Below, one piece after another: positions 46,150-54,727 of a stretch of 64,000 nt of DNA. Both the position numbers and the translations under genes were made by a program. Position 1 is the first letter of the stretch. The number at the start of each line of letters is the position of its first letter. The stretch comes from JALSRK01 sp964461995 (GTDB lineage Bacteria; Acidobacteriota; Terriglobia; Bryobacterales; Bryobacteraceae), in the NCBI GenBank assembly GCA_964461995.1, contig CAYWXL010000008.1:1-64000 (forward strand). Reading direction: 5' to 3'. The notes beneath the pieces are model-generated. The model was given only the letters and a program-made list of their open reading frames with translations, was not told where the DNA came from and searched no databases.

Positions 46150-47127
46150 ATGGGCACTTACATCGCCATTTTCGTGGTGATCTGGATCGTCGCGCTGGTG
46201 GCCGGCTGGGCGGTGATGAACGCGTTCCGGTCGGCGGAAGCCGACAAGATGAAGAGCCGTCTGCTCGGCACCCAGCAGCGCTCGGGCAAGAAGAAGCAGG
46301 CGAAGAAAGGGCCCGCGCTGCTGGAGCGCGACGAGACCACCGGCCAGCTCGTCATGCGCCTGATGCGGAAATTCCGCTATCACGAGCGCGCGCAGGAACT
46401 GATCGAACAAGCGGGTTTGAAGTGGCGGGCGGCGCGTCTGGCCCACGCGTGCCTCGGCCTGTTCCTGGCGGGGTTTCTCGTGTGCTGGTACGGGGGGCCG
46501 CCGGGCTATCGCTGGATGGCGCTGCCGGTGGGCCTGGGCGCCGCCGTGCTGCCGATTCTGCACCTGTTGCGATTGCGGGCCAAGCGGATCCGCAAGTTCG
46601 AGGAACAGTTTCCCGACAGTTTGGAATTCGTGGCCCGGTCGATGCGCGCCGGCCACGCTTTCTCAGTGTCGTTGGAGATGATTCACCGGGAGTTCCAGGA
46701 TCCGCTCGCCGGAGAGTTCCGGCGGACGTTCGAGGAACACAATCTCGGGCTCCCGCTGGAGACGGCCTTGCAGAACCTGGCCCGCCGGGTGCCTTCGATG
46801 GACGTGCACTTCTTCGTTTCGGCGGTGCTGCTGCAGCGGAGAACGGGCGGCAATCTGGCCGAGATCCTGGACAAGTTGGCTTCCTTAATTCGTGAGCGCT
46901 TCAAGCTGCGGGGCAAGATCCGGGCCATCAGCGCCCACGGGCGAATGACGGGGGTGGCCCTGACCTGCATCCCGATCGGGGTGGCGCTGTTGATGTTCTA
47001 CGTGAATCCCGACTATGTCCGGTTCTTCTTTACGGATCCCACCGGACAGATGATGGCGCTGGCCGCCGCCGGGCTGCAGGTGATCGGCTACCTCATCATC
47101 AAGAAGATCGTGACCATCGAGGTGTGA
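46150..47127 (+). CDS. tadB: Tad inner-membrane platform protein TadB
   Basis: The 325-residue protein has an N-terminal membrane segment, a basic stretch (GKKKQAKKGPA), two more membrane segments and a T2SSF domain with SLEFVARSMRAGHAFSVSLE and FFVSAVLLQRRTGGNLAEILDKL. It forms the platform with TadC under the ATPase. ATG 46150 is chosen since the upstream in-frame TTG/GTG codons run into the end of cpaF. Confidence 0.9.
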   Translation: MGTYIAIFVVIWIVALVAGWAVMNAFRSAEADKMKSRLLGTQQRSGKKKQAKKGPALLERDETTGQLVMRLMRKFRYHERAQELIEQAGLKWRAARLAHACLGLFLAGFLVCWYGGPPGYRWMALPVGLGAAVLPILHLLRLRAKRIRKFEEQFPDSLEFVARSMRAGHAFSVSLEMIHREFQDPLAGEFRRTFEEHNLGLPLETALQNLARRVPSMDVHFFVSAVLLQRRTGGNLAEILDKLASLIRERFKLRGKIRAISAHGRMTGVALTCIPIGVALLMFYVNPDYVRFFFTDPTGQMMALAAAGLQVIGYLIIKKIVTIEV

Positions 47128-47129
47128 GC

Positions 47130-48050
47130 ATGGAGCTGCTGCTGACCATTTGCCTCTTCTTGATGTTGACGGTGACGCTCACGTTCGTCGGTATGAAGTT
47201 GTGGGTGCGCCCGAAGGAGGCCATCGACCGCGTGACCGGAGCGACGGTGACGGTCAGCGAACAACCCGAAACGCACCCGAGTCTGGTGTTCCGGGACCTG
47301 ATTTCCAAACTGGGATCCGTATTGCCGGCCTCCCCGCGGGACGTGGGGATCGTCCGCCGGCGGCTGATCAGGGCGGGCTATCGCGGGCCGAATGCTCTGA
47401 AGGTTCTTTACGGGACGAAAGTTCTGTTCGGCATCCTGTTGCCGGTTGTGGTGGGCATCGCGGTGGCCGGTTCTCCGGGCGATCCCGCTAACAAAACACT
47501 GGCCGTCATTGCGGCGGCGGCGATCGGCTTTTTCGGCCCGAACGAGTACGTGAGGCTCCGGGCGAAAAAACGCCAAAAGGAGATCCGGAAGGGTCTGCCG
47601 AACGCACTGGATCTGATGGTTGTGTGCGTGGAGTCGGGGCTTGGTTTGGACCAGGCGATTCTGCAGGTCGCCAAGGAGCTGGAAAAGGCCCACCCGCCGA
47701 TCGCCGAGGAGTTCGGCCTGGTCAACCTGGAGCTGAAGGCGGGTAAGCGGAGAGCCGAGGCGTTACGGAATCTGGCCGAACGGACCGCCGTGGACGATCT
47801 GAAGAAATTGGTGGCGGTCCTGATTCAGGCGGACCGCTTCGGCACTGGAATCGCCCAGAGCTTGCGGGCTCACTCAGACTTCATGCGGGTACAGGCCCGA
47901 CAGGCGGCCGAGGAGAAGGCCGCCAAGCTGGGCGTGAAGCTGGTTTTCCCGATCTTCTTCTGTATCTTGCCGTCGCTGTTTGTGGTGACGGTTGGACCGG
48001 TGATCGTACGGATCATGCGGGACTTGCTCCCGATGATGAACAACATGTAG
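47130..48050 (+). CDS. tadC: Tad inner-membrane platform protein TadC
   Basis: The 306-residue protein has an N-terminal helix (LLLTICLFLMLTVTLTF) and a T2SSF domain with the family-typical LPNALDLMVVCVESGLGLDQA and VLIQADRFGTGIAQSLR, ending in a final membrane segment (IFFCILPSLFVVTVGPVI). It follows tadB by 2 bp; GAGGTG upstream of ATG 47130 gives the SD. No TadE/F pseudopilin, TadD or pilin gene follows within the window. Confidence 0.9.
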   Translation: MELLLTICLFLMLTVTLTFVGMKLWVRPKEAIDRVTGATVTVSEQPETHPSLVFRDLISKLGSVLPASPRDVGIVRRRLIRAGYRGPNALKVLYGTKVLFGILLPVVVGIAVAGSPGDPANKTLAVIAAAAIGFFGPNEYVRLRAKKRQKEIRKGLPNALDLMVVCVESGLGLDQAILQVAKELEKAHPPIAEEFGLVNLELKAGKRRAEALRNLAERTAVDDLKKLVAVLIQADRFGTGIAQSLRAHSDFMRVQARQAAEEKAAKLGVKLVFPIFFCILPSLFVVTVGPVIVRIMRDLLPMMNNM

Positions 48051-48166
48051 CGCTGGCGCGTTGAAGCGCCGGCGGGCGGCTGCCGGCCTCCGGAGGGTCC
48101 GGCGACGGGCTCCGGCGACGGGGGCCAGGGAGAGAGTTCGAATCTTGGTGCGAAAGGAGAACGACG

Positions 48167-48265
48167 ATGGATACGACGATGATTCGGATCATTTGCGCAG
48201 TGCTGGCGGTTCTGTTCTTGGGGCTGATCGTGCTGCGCCGTCGGAAGAACGCGGACGCCGAATGA
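48167..48265 (+). CDS. 32-residue single-pass membrane protein after tadC
   Basis: MDTTMIRIICAVLAVLFLGL opens a 32-residue product that continues into IVLRRRKNADAE: a short N-terminal stretch, one hydrophobic helix of about 18 residues and a positively charged tail, so the N-terminus should face outwards by the positive-inside rule. AAAGGAGA at 48152-48159 lies 7 nt before the ATG, an almost ideal SD. It lies 116 bp after tadC on the same strand. I do not recognise a family. It could be an accessory subunit of the Tad platform or an unrelated small membrane protein. Confidence 0.6.
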   Translation: MDTTMIRIICAVLAVLFLGLIVLRRRKNADAE

Positions 48266-48348
48266 GGCGTCCACGGCAACGGGCCGGGGGCGCGCCGGCG
48301 CCTCCGGTCTCGTAGGAACGAATCTCAAGGCAGTCTGGAGTTTAGGTT

Positions 48349-51300
48349 ATGGAACGGAAGTCAAGGAGGTTGATCACCGCGCTTTGCGCCTGGCTGGCTG
48401 CGGCCGCCCTCTCCGCCCCTGCTTGGGGCGGCACTTTCGGCGAGGTCGTGGCCATCGGGGGGCACGCCTCCGATATAGCGCTGGACGAGGCGCGAGGAGT
48501 GCTCTACGTCGCCAACTTCACGGCGAACCGCATCGACGTGGTGCCGCTTGAGAGCCGCCGCGTGGAGACATCGATGAGCGTGGCTGCGCAGCCGAGCTCG
48601 ATTGCGTTGTCCCCGGACGGCCGCTATCTCGTAGTGGCCCACTACGGGAACTTCGAGCCGCCGGCTTCGGCCACCAACGCACTGACCGTGATTGACCTGG
48701 AGACCCGCGGCAAACAGACTTATGCGCTGGGGTCGCCGGCGCTCGGGGTAGCCTTTGGTCGCGGCAGCCGCGCGCTCGTGGTGACCACCACCGACTTCCT
48801 GTTGTTTGACCCGGTCTCCGGCGCCATCGATTCTTTGGGGACCATTTCGGAACTCGCGGCGACCAGCTTGCCGGTTCCCCCGGTGAATTTCCCGCCGCAG
48901 ATCGTGGCTACGTCGCTGAACGTTTCCGGCGACGGCATGAAGATCTATGGGCTTACGGACACGTTTGAATTCGGCTACGACGTGCGCTCGGGCTGGTTGC
49001 GGATCCTCAACTATACTTCGGTGCCGCCGCAAGGCCCGCGCGTCGTGAGCGTCAACCAGGACGGCTCGAAGTACCTAGCCGGCTGGACGTTGCACGGCAC
49101 GAACATCTGGAACCCAGGGTTCGGCGTGTGGAACCTGGCGCAGTTTCCCGACGCCGAGGGGTTGCTGCACGTCGGCAGCCATGCGATCGATGATTCCCGA
49201 GGTCGGATTTACGCCCAGGTGACGACCGCTTCAACGGCCAACGACAAGAACCGGCCAGCAATCCTTCAAGTGCTCCGGAGCGACAACCTTGCTGTCCTGG
49301 AGCGGTTGCGGCTGCCGGAGAACCTGGCCGGCAAGAGCCTGCTGAGCTCGGATCGCAAGACCATGTACTCGATCTCCGACAGCGGCGTGCTGATCCTGCC
49401 GATCGGCGACCTGGACAAGCTGCCGCGGGTTAAGACCGACCGGAAGCAGTTGTTGTTCGAGGGTAGTTTCTGCGACCGTTCCGTTCAGGTGCAGGAGTTC
49501 CGAATTTATGACCCGAGCGGGCGGCAGACGGACTTCTCGCTGTCGGTCTCGACGCCGGGCATCTCGGTGCGGCCGACGAACGGGACAACGCCGGCGACGA
49601 TCACCGTGGAAGTGGACCCGGCCGCTTTCCAGCTCGTTTCGGGAACGGCCGAGGCCTTCATTGAGATCTCTTCCAGCGCGGCGATCAACGTACCCGACCC
49701 CGTCCGTGTCCTGGTGCACACTCCGGAACCGGACCAACGCGGGACGGTGGTAAGCGTGCCAGGAAAGCTGGTGGACGTGCTGGCGGATCCCACGCGGGAC
49801 CGGTTTTACATTTTGCGGCAAGACACGAACGAAGTCTTGGTCTTCGACGGCGCCAGCTACCGGCAGATCGCCGCCTTGCCTACTGGGAACACGCCGACGC
49901 AGATGGCAATCACGTTCGACCGGCGTTGGCTCCTGGTGGGCCATGACAACTCCCAGTACGTGGCCGTCTACGACCTGGAGACGCTTCAGCCGTCGATGCC
50001 GATCTTGACGCCTGGGGGCCATTATCCCCGCTCTGTGGCGGCTTCCGGCAACGCAATCCTGACGGCGAACCGAAGCGCCAGCGGAACCCACACGATCGAC
50101 CGGGTCGATCTGTTTGCCCGCCGGGCAGTGGAGCTGCCAAGTCTCGGCGTGTATGCGAACGACATCGACGACCGGACCGTGATGGTGGCCTCGCCGAATG
50201 GCGCATCGATCCTCATTGCTATGGCCAACGGCACGGTGATGCTGTACGACGCCAACGCGGACACTTTCACGATCTCGCGTCAGGACACCGACGAGTTGAG
50301 CGGCGCCTACGCCGCCTCCGCGTTTGGCCAGTACGTGGTGGGCAACCGGCTCATGAACGCTTCGCTGGTCACTACCAGTCTCATGGAGACGGGAACCGGC
50401 GCGCCTTCTGGATTCGCGTTTGTCGATGACGTGGGGATCCGCACGACGGCTCCTGATGCGTCCTCTCCGGGCGTAATTCAGCGGGTGGACATTCAGACCG
50501 GCCAGGGAACCGGCGCGACCCGGATGGCGGAAGCGCCGTTGCTCGGCGATGAATCGTTCCCGTTCACCCGAACGCTGGCGCCGCTGTATGGACGCAAGGT
50601 GATCATCAGCCTGACCCGGTCCGGCTTCACCGTGCTGCCCTGGAACTACGATGCCAGCGTCGCCCCGCCGAAGATCGGAGCGGTGGTGAACGCCGCCGAC
50701 TATACTGAGCCGGTGGCGCCGGGCGGCCTCATCAGCATCTTCGGCGAGAACCTCAGCCCGACCAACGAGGCCACCAGCCAGATCCCGCTGCCGACCGCTT
50801 TGGGCAATAGCTGCTTGACGGTGAACGGTGTGCCGGTGCCGGTGCTCTTCGTCTCACCAACCCAGATCAATGCGCAACTGCCGTTCGAAGTGCTCGGTGA
50901 CACGACGCTGATCCTGCGGACGCCGGGCGGCGTCAGCGACAGCTTCAAGTTCACCATTCAACCTGCGGCTCCCGCTGTCTTCTCGCACGGCGTGCCGGGC
51001 ACGACACAGGTCTATCCGACGATCGTCCGGGCCAAGAATGGCCAGATCGTGACCGATGCAAACCCGATTCACCGTGAGGAGATGATCACCATCTACTTGA
51101 CGGGGTTGGGGCCGACCATTCCCTACGTCAAAGAAGGGAATCCGGCTCCGTCCGACCCGCCGGCCGAGGTATTGATCCCGGTCGAGCTGCACATCGGACC
51201 GACTGGGCTGCCGGTGAGCTTCGCCGGCCTGGCTCCAGGACAAGTGGGCGTCTACCAGATCAACGCGTATGTGCCCTGGTGGACGCCGAAGGGAGACAGG

Positions 51301-51363
51301 CAGCCGCTGGTGATCAGCCAGGGCGCGAGCACGACGACGGTGTATGTGCGGGTCGTAGACTAA
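48349..51363 (+). CDS. Secreted beta-propeller protein with a TIGR03437-type C-terminal domain
   Basis: The 1004-residue protein has a signal peptide (LCAWLAAAALSAPAWG) and two propeller-like regions of YVTN-type repeats, seen in HASDIALDEARGVLYVANFTANRIDVV and in RFYILRQDTNEVLVFDG with MAITFDRRWLLVGHD. The last 230 residues (from VVNAADYTEPVAPGGLISIFGENL through PTQINAQLPFEVLG to GVYQINAYVP) match the domain named TIGR03437, abundant in Solibacter-type acidobacteria and of unknown function. It follows the Tad block and might be a surface adhesin or substrate of another export system, which is inference. Confidence 0.85.
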   Translation: MERKSRRLITALCAWLAAAALSAPAWGGTFGEVVAIGGHASDIALDEARGVLYVANFTANRIDVVPLESRRVETSMSVAAQPSSIALSPDGRYLVVAHYGNFEPPASATNALTVIDLETRGKQTYALGSPALGVAFGRGSRALVVTTTDFLLFDPVSGAIDSLGTISELAATSLPVPPVNFPPQIVATSLNVSGDGMKIYGLTDTFEFGYDVRSGWLRILNYTSVPPQGPRVVSVNQDGSKYLAGWTLHGTNIWNPGFGVWNLAQFPDAEGLLHVGSHAIDDSRGRIYAQVTTASTANDKNRPAILQVLRSDNLAVLERLRLPENLAGKSLLSSDRKTMYSISDSGVLILPIGDLDKLPRVKTDRKQLLFEGSFCDRSVQVQEFRIYDPSGRQTDFSLSVSTPGISVRPTNGTTPATITVEVDPAAFQLVSGTAEAFIEISSSAAINVPDPVRVLVHTPEPDQRGTVVSVPGKLVDVLADPTRDRFYILRQDTNEVLVFDGASYRQIAALPTGNTPTQMAITFDRRWLLVGHDNSQYVAVYDLETLQPSMPILTPGGHYPRSVAASGNAILTANRSASGTHTIDRVDLFARRAVELPSLGVYANDIDDRTVMVASPNGASILIAMANGTVMLYDANADTFTISRQDTDELSGAYAASAFGQYVVGNRLMNASLVTTSLMETGTGAPSGFAFVDDVGIRTTAPDASSPGVIQRVDIQTGQGTGATRMAEAPLLGDESFPFTRTLAPLYGRKVIISLTRSGFTVLPWNYDASVAPPKIGAVVNAADYTEPVAPGGLISIFGENLSPTNEATSQIPLPTALGNSCLTVNGVPVPVLFVSPTQINAQLPFEVLGDTTLILRTPGGVSDSFKFTIQPAAPAVFSHGVPGTTQVYPTIVRAKNGQIVTDANPIHREEMITIYLTGLGPTIPYVKEGNPAPSDPPAEVLIPVELHIGPTGLPVSFAGLAPGQVGVYQINAYVPWWTPKGDRQPLVISQGASTTTVYVRVVD

Positions 51364-51402
51364 CAGTCTGGCCGGCCCGGTGCCGGCGGTGGAAGGTTGA
51401 AG

Positions 51403-52062
51403 ATGCGCAAGGCTACAGTCAAAACGCGGATAGTGTGTCTGATGGTTCTGATGACAGCGGCGGGCTCGGCGGCGGCCCAGCAGGGAAGTTGGGCCCTGGG
51501 CTTCGGCGGCGGCGGGAGTTTCTACTTCGACAAGAGCTTCACCGCCCCGCCGGGCTCGGCGGAGGCCGGTTTCGAAAGCAGTTTCGCCGCTGGAGCATGG
51601 CTGACGCAGGACCTCTACGGGAAGATTGGCGGTGAGATCCGCTACGCCTTCCAGCAAAACAGTTTGCGGCTCAAAGCTGGGGGGCAGGACGTCACCATGG
51701 ACGGCCGCTCCCATGCTTTCGCGTACAGCCTGCATTTGCACTTCACCGGCCGCGATAGCGGCGTGCGGCCTTACGTGGCAGTGGGCGGCGGCATGAAACA
51801 ATATGCCGGAACCGGCACGGAGAATCCGACCCAGCCACTGCAAGACTACGCGATCCTTACCCGGACTTCGGAATGGAAGCCTCTCGCCGTCTTCGGCGTG
51901 GGAATCAAGTTTCGGGCCGGGAACCATGTGCGTTTCCGGGTCGAGGTGTTGGACTGGATGACGCCGTTTCCGAAAGAGGTGATTTATCCAGCGCCGAGCG
52001 CCGACCTCGGCGGGTGGATCCACAACCTCGCGCCTATGGTCGGCGTCAGTTTCGTGTTCTGA
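51403..52062 (+). CDS. Small outer-membrane beta-barrel protein
   Basis: The 219-residue protein has a signal peptide (VCLMVLMTAAGSAAAQ) and alternating hydrophobic strands (WALGFGGGGSFYFD, GGEIRYAFQQNSLRL, HAFAYSLHLHF, FGVGIKFRAG) ending in VGVSFVF with the terminal Phe of outer-membrane barrels. It resembles OmpA-like eight-stranded barrels, but no ligand can be named. GGAAGG precedes ATG 51403. It is followed by a hairpin at 52081. Confidence 0.75.
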   Translation: MRKATVKTRIVCLMVLMTAAGSAAAQQGSWALGFGGGGSFYFDKSFTAPPGSAEAGFESSFAAGAWLTQDLYGKIGGEIRYAFQQNSLRLKAGGQDVTMDGRSHAFAYSLHLHFTGRDSGVRPYVAVGGGMKQYAGTGTENPTQPLQDYAILTRTSEWKPLAVFGVGIKFRAGNHVRFRVEVLDWMTPFPKEVIYPAPSADLGGWIHNLAPMVGVSFVF

Positions 52063-52074
52063 GCGGATCGGGGG

Positions 52075-54597
52075 ATGCCGTCAGCGCCCGTAGGAACGGG
52101 CGCTGATACGATTTTTCGGATGGGGTTTGCCGGGGGATGCGGAGGGTCCCGTTTCCTCCTGATGGTGGCGGCGGCGCTGCTAGTGGGTCGGGCGCCTACG
52201 GCGCAAAGCCGCCCCGGCGGGTTTCAATGGAGCGGTACGGGGTGTACCGCCGCAGCCTGCCATGCCTCGATCGCGCCGATCCGCCGGCCGCAAAGCGCAA
52301 TGTTCCGGAAGATAATGGAACGCGGCCGGGTGTGGGGAGACCCTGACGACTGCATCGTCTGCCACGGCGGCGACCCCGCCGGAAGTACAGCGGATGCAGC
52401 CCACCGTGGCTCGGTCGAAACGGTGAGCGGAGCCGAAGGGCCGGATGGCTTTTACCCCGATCCCGCCTCGCCCTGGGTGAACGGCAAGTCTTGCGGCCAA
52501 TGCCACGCCGAGCTGGTTCGCGCCCAGTGGAACAGCCTCATGATGACGGAGACGGGCAAAATCCAGGGTACGACATGGGCGTTTGGTTCCCTGGAGGGTT
52601 ATGAGCACCGCTGGGCCAACTATGACGGCCGGAACCCGGCCAACGCTTCTGAGCGCCTGGGGACGCCAGCCTACCGCGACTACATGGCGAAGAAAGCGGC
52701 CGCGTTTCCAAACGTGTACGTCAGGCGGCAGGAGACGTTGCCGGAGGCGCCTTCGCACGCCGAGCTCGATTCGCTGGCCGATGACCCGCGGAAGGCGGCG
52801 TTCACGTACGTCCGGGCCGAGTGCCAGCGGTGCCACCTCGGGGTGAAGGGCCGGGCCCGCCGGGGGGACTACCGGGGCATGGGGTGCGGCGCCTGCCACG
52901 TTCCCTACGGCAACGAGGGCTTGTACGAGGGCTCCGACCGCACGATTCCGAAAGACGAGCCGGGCCACCCACTCCTGCACCGCATTCAGGCCACCTCCGA
53001 CGCCGTGGTGGAGGCGGGCCGTGTCCGTTACAGCGGCATCCCCGTTGAGACGTGCACCACTCGCCACAATCGCGGCAAGCGCATCGGCGTTTCTTACCAG
53101 GGGCTAATGGAAGCGGCCTGGGACTCTCCGTATACCGAAGGCGGTGGCGGGCAGATCGCGCTGCACACGAAGCACTACCTGGCGATGACGGAAGACGTCC
53201 ACTACCGCAAGGGCATGCTCTGCCAGGACTGCCACACTTCGGGCGACGTGCACGGCGACGGGTTCATCGCAGGCTCGAATCTGGCAGCCGTGGAGGTTGA
53301 ATGCGCGGACTGTCACGGCACCCCAGACCGCTATTCCTGGGAACTGCCCCTCGGCTTCGGCGACGAGAACGGTCCGGGCGCGGCGATCGGTCCACCGCGG
53401 GAAACAGCCCGGAGTCTGCCGGCACATCTCGAACGCGGCGCTGTCGCGGAGGCGCCTGGCGGCTGGCTCTTGACGGCGCGCGGGAACCCGATGCCGGAGG
53501 TCGTGCGGAGCGGGGACCTTGTTGTGGTCCATACCGCTGCGGGAAAGGTTCTCCAGATCGAGCCGCTGAAGGCGAAGGCAGCGAGGGGTGCGCTTCCGCC
53601 GGCCGCCCGGGTGGCAATGGAAAACATCGGGCGCCACATCGAGAAGATGGAGTGCCATGCATGCCACGCCTCTTGGGCGCCCCAGTGTTATGGGTGCCAC
53701 GTGAAGATCGACTATTCGTCCGGGAAGCGGAGCTTCGACTGGGTGGCGGCCGGACAGCGCCACGCGACGCCTGCGGGCCGGACCGCCGAGGGCGAAGCCG
53801 ACTTCCAGACGACGATTCCCGGCGAAGTGACCGAACGGCGCTCCTACATGCGGTGGGAGGATCCGGCTCTTGGCGTAAACGGGGAAGGGCGCGTGACTCC
53901 GATCATCCCTGGCTGCCAGGTCTCGGTGACGATCATCGGACGAGACGGCGAGGAGATTGTCCGGAACCACATCTTCCGCACGCTGCCCCACAGCGAGGGC
54001 GCCGGGTCGGAGGGGCAGCTCGGCAGCGACATGAGTCCGGTGCAGCCGCATACGATCGGCCGGGCGCGGTCCTGTGAATCCTGCCACGGCTCGGAAAAGG
54101 CGATGGGATATGGCATCGGCGGAGGGCGGCTGAACCGGGCGTGGAACCGGCCGGCGGTGGTGGATCTGAGAACCGCGGTCGGCGAAGTGATCCCGCAGCG
54201 CGCGCGGCTGCAGATCGAAGCGATCCCCGGGCTGCAGCGCGACTGGTCCGCAGTGGTGACTCCGGAGGGCGTCCAATTGCAGACCGTCGGCCACCATTTT
54301 CCTGGCTCCGGACCCTTGAGTAAGGGGCAACGGCGTGTGATGGACCGGCGAAACGTGTGCCTCGGGTGCCACCAGGAGATCCCCGCCGAGTCGCTGGCGG
54401 TCAGCCTCATGCACCACGCGGCGGCAAGCGCTGGCCTGCTTCCGGTGTCGCGGGGTGAGCATGAGAGGCTGCTTCATTCGTTTCTTCTCATTGCGGCGTG
54501 GACGCAGATCGTGGGCGGGGCTTTGGCCGCCCTCTGTGTGGGCCTCTTGCTTTGGCGGCGAAAGCGCTCCGGAAGCCGAGAGCTTGCCGGCGGTTGA
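52075..54597 (+). CDS. Membrane-anchored multihaem c-type cytochrome
   Basis: The protein (840 residues from ATG 52075; 825 from ATG 52120) has a signal peptide (FLLMVAAALLVGRAPTAQS), a large periplasmic part and a C-terminal anchor (LIAAWTQIVGGALAALCVGLLLW) with a basic end. Ten canonical CXXCH motifs are visible: CIVCH, CGQCH, CQRCH, CGACH, CQDCH, CADCH, CHACH, CYGCH, CESCH and CLGCH. The first Cys pair is CTAAACH (CX4CH). One more site reads CTTRH (Arg330), where a Cys is expected. Such proteins move electrons between the inner-membrane quinone pool and periplasmic or outer acceptors. The start is uncertain: a hairpin with T-run lies between the two ATGs, which would favour 52120, but 52120 has no SD. 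Confidence 0.83.
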   Translation: MPSAPVGTGADTIFRMGFAGGCGGSRFLLMVAAALLVGRAPTAQSRPGGFQWSGTGCTAAACHASIAPIRRPQSAMFRKIMERGRVWGDPDDCIVCHGGDPAGSTADAAHRGSVETVSGAEGPDGFYPDPASPWVNGKSCGQCHAELVRAQWNSLMMTETGKIQGTTWAFGSLEGYEHRWANYDGRNPANASERLGTPAYRDYMAKKAAAFPNVYVRRQETLPEAPSHAELDSLADDPRKAAFTYVRAECQRCHLGVKGRARRGDYRGMGCGACHVPYGNEGLYEGSDRTIPKDEPGHPLLHRIQATSDAVVEAGRVRYSGIPVETCTTRHNRGKRIGVSYQGLMEAAWDSPYTEGGGGQIALHTKHYLAMTEDVHYRKGMLCQDCHTSGDVHGDGFIAGSNLAAVEVECADCHGTPDRYSWELPLGFGDENGPGAAIGPPRETARSLPAHLERGAVAEAPGGWLLTARGNPMPEVVRSGDLVVVHTAAGKVLQIEPLKAKAARGALPPAARVAMENIGRHIEKMECHACHASWAPQCYGCHVKIDYSSGKRSFDWVAAGQRHATPAGRTAEGEADFQTTIPGEVTERRSYMRWEDPALGVNGEGRVTPIIPGCQVSVTIIGRDGEEIVRNHIFRTLPHSEGAGSEGQLGSDMSPVQPHTIGRARSCESCHGSEKAMGYGIGGGRLNRAWNRPAVVDLRTAVGEVIPQRARLQIEAIPGLQRDWSAVVTPEGVQLQTVGHHFPGSGPLSKGQRRVMDRRNVCLGCHQEIPAESLAVSLMHHAAASAGLLPVSRGEHERLLHSFLLIAAWTQIVGGALAALCVGLLLWRRKRSGSRELAGG
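52081..52116 (+). terminator. Perfect 11-bp hairpin with a T-run near the cytochrome start
   Basis: TCAGCGCCCGT (52081-52091) pairs with ACGGGCGCTGA (52096-52106) around the tetraloop AGGA, followed 5 nt later by five T (52112-52116). It could terminate the beta-barrel gene (stop 52062). It lies inside the frame if the cytochrome starts at ATG 52075 and just before ATG 52120. The AGGA loop is also the kind of motif CsrA binds. Confidence 0.6.
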
Positions 54598-54727
54598 CGA
54601 GGCGGACCGAGCGGGATATTCGGATAATTTTCTGGTCTGGAGAGCTGGAGTTCGGCTATGATCAAGGGGAAATAGGGGGCGGTAGCGGCCGGCGAGGCGG
54701 GAGCCGGCTGGGGCCGGAGGGATCGTT

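Noticed and set aside
44781..46157. Reverse-strand open frame over cpaF
   Set aside because: Exactly opposite the highly conserved secretion ATPase; histidine/arginine-rich translation unlike a real protein.
48136..48144. GTTCGAATC, resembling a tRNA T-loop
   Set aside because: No acceptor stem, anticodon arm or CCA-adjacent pairing could be found around it; it lies just upstream of the 32-residue gene.
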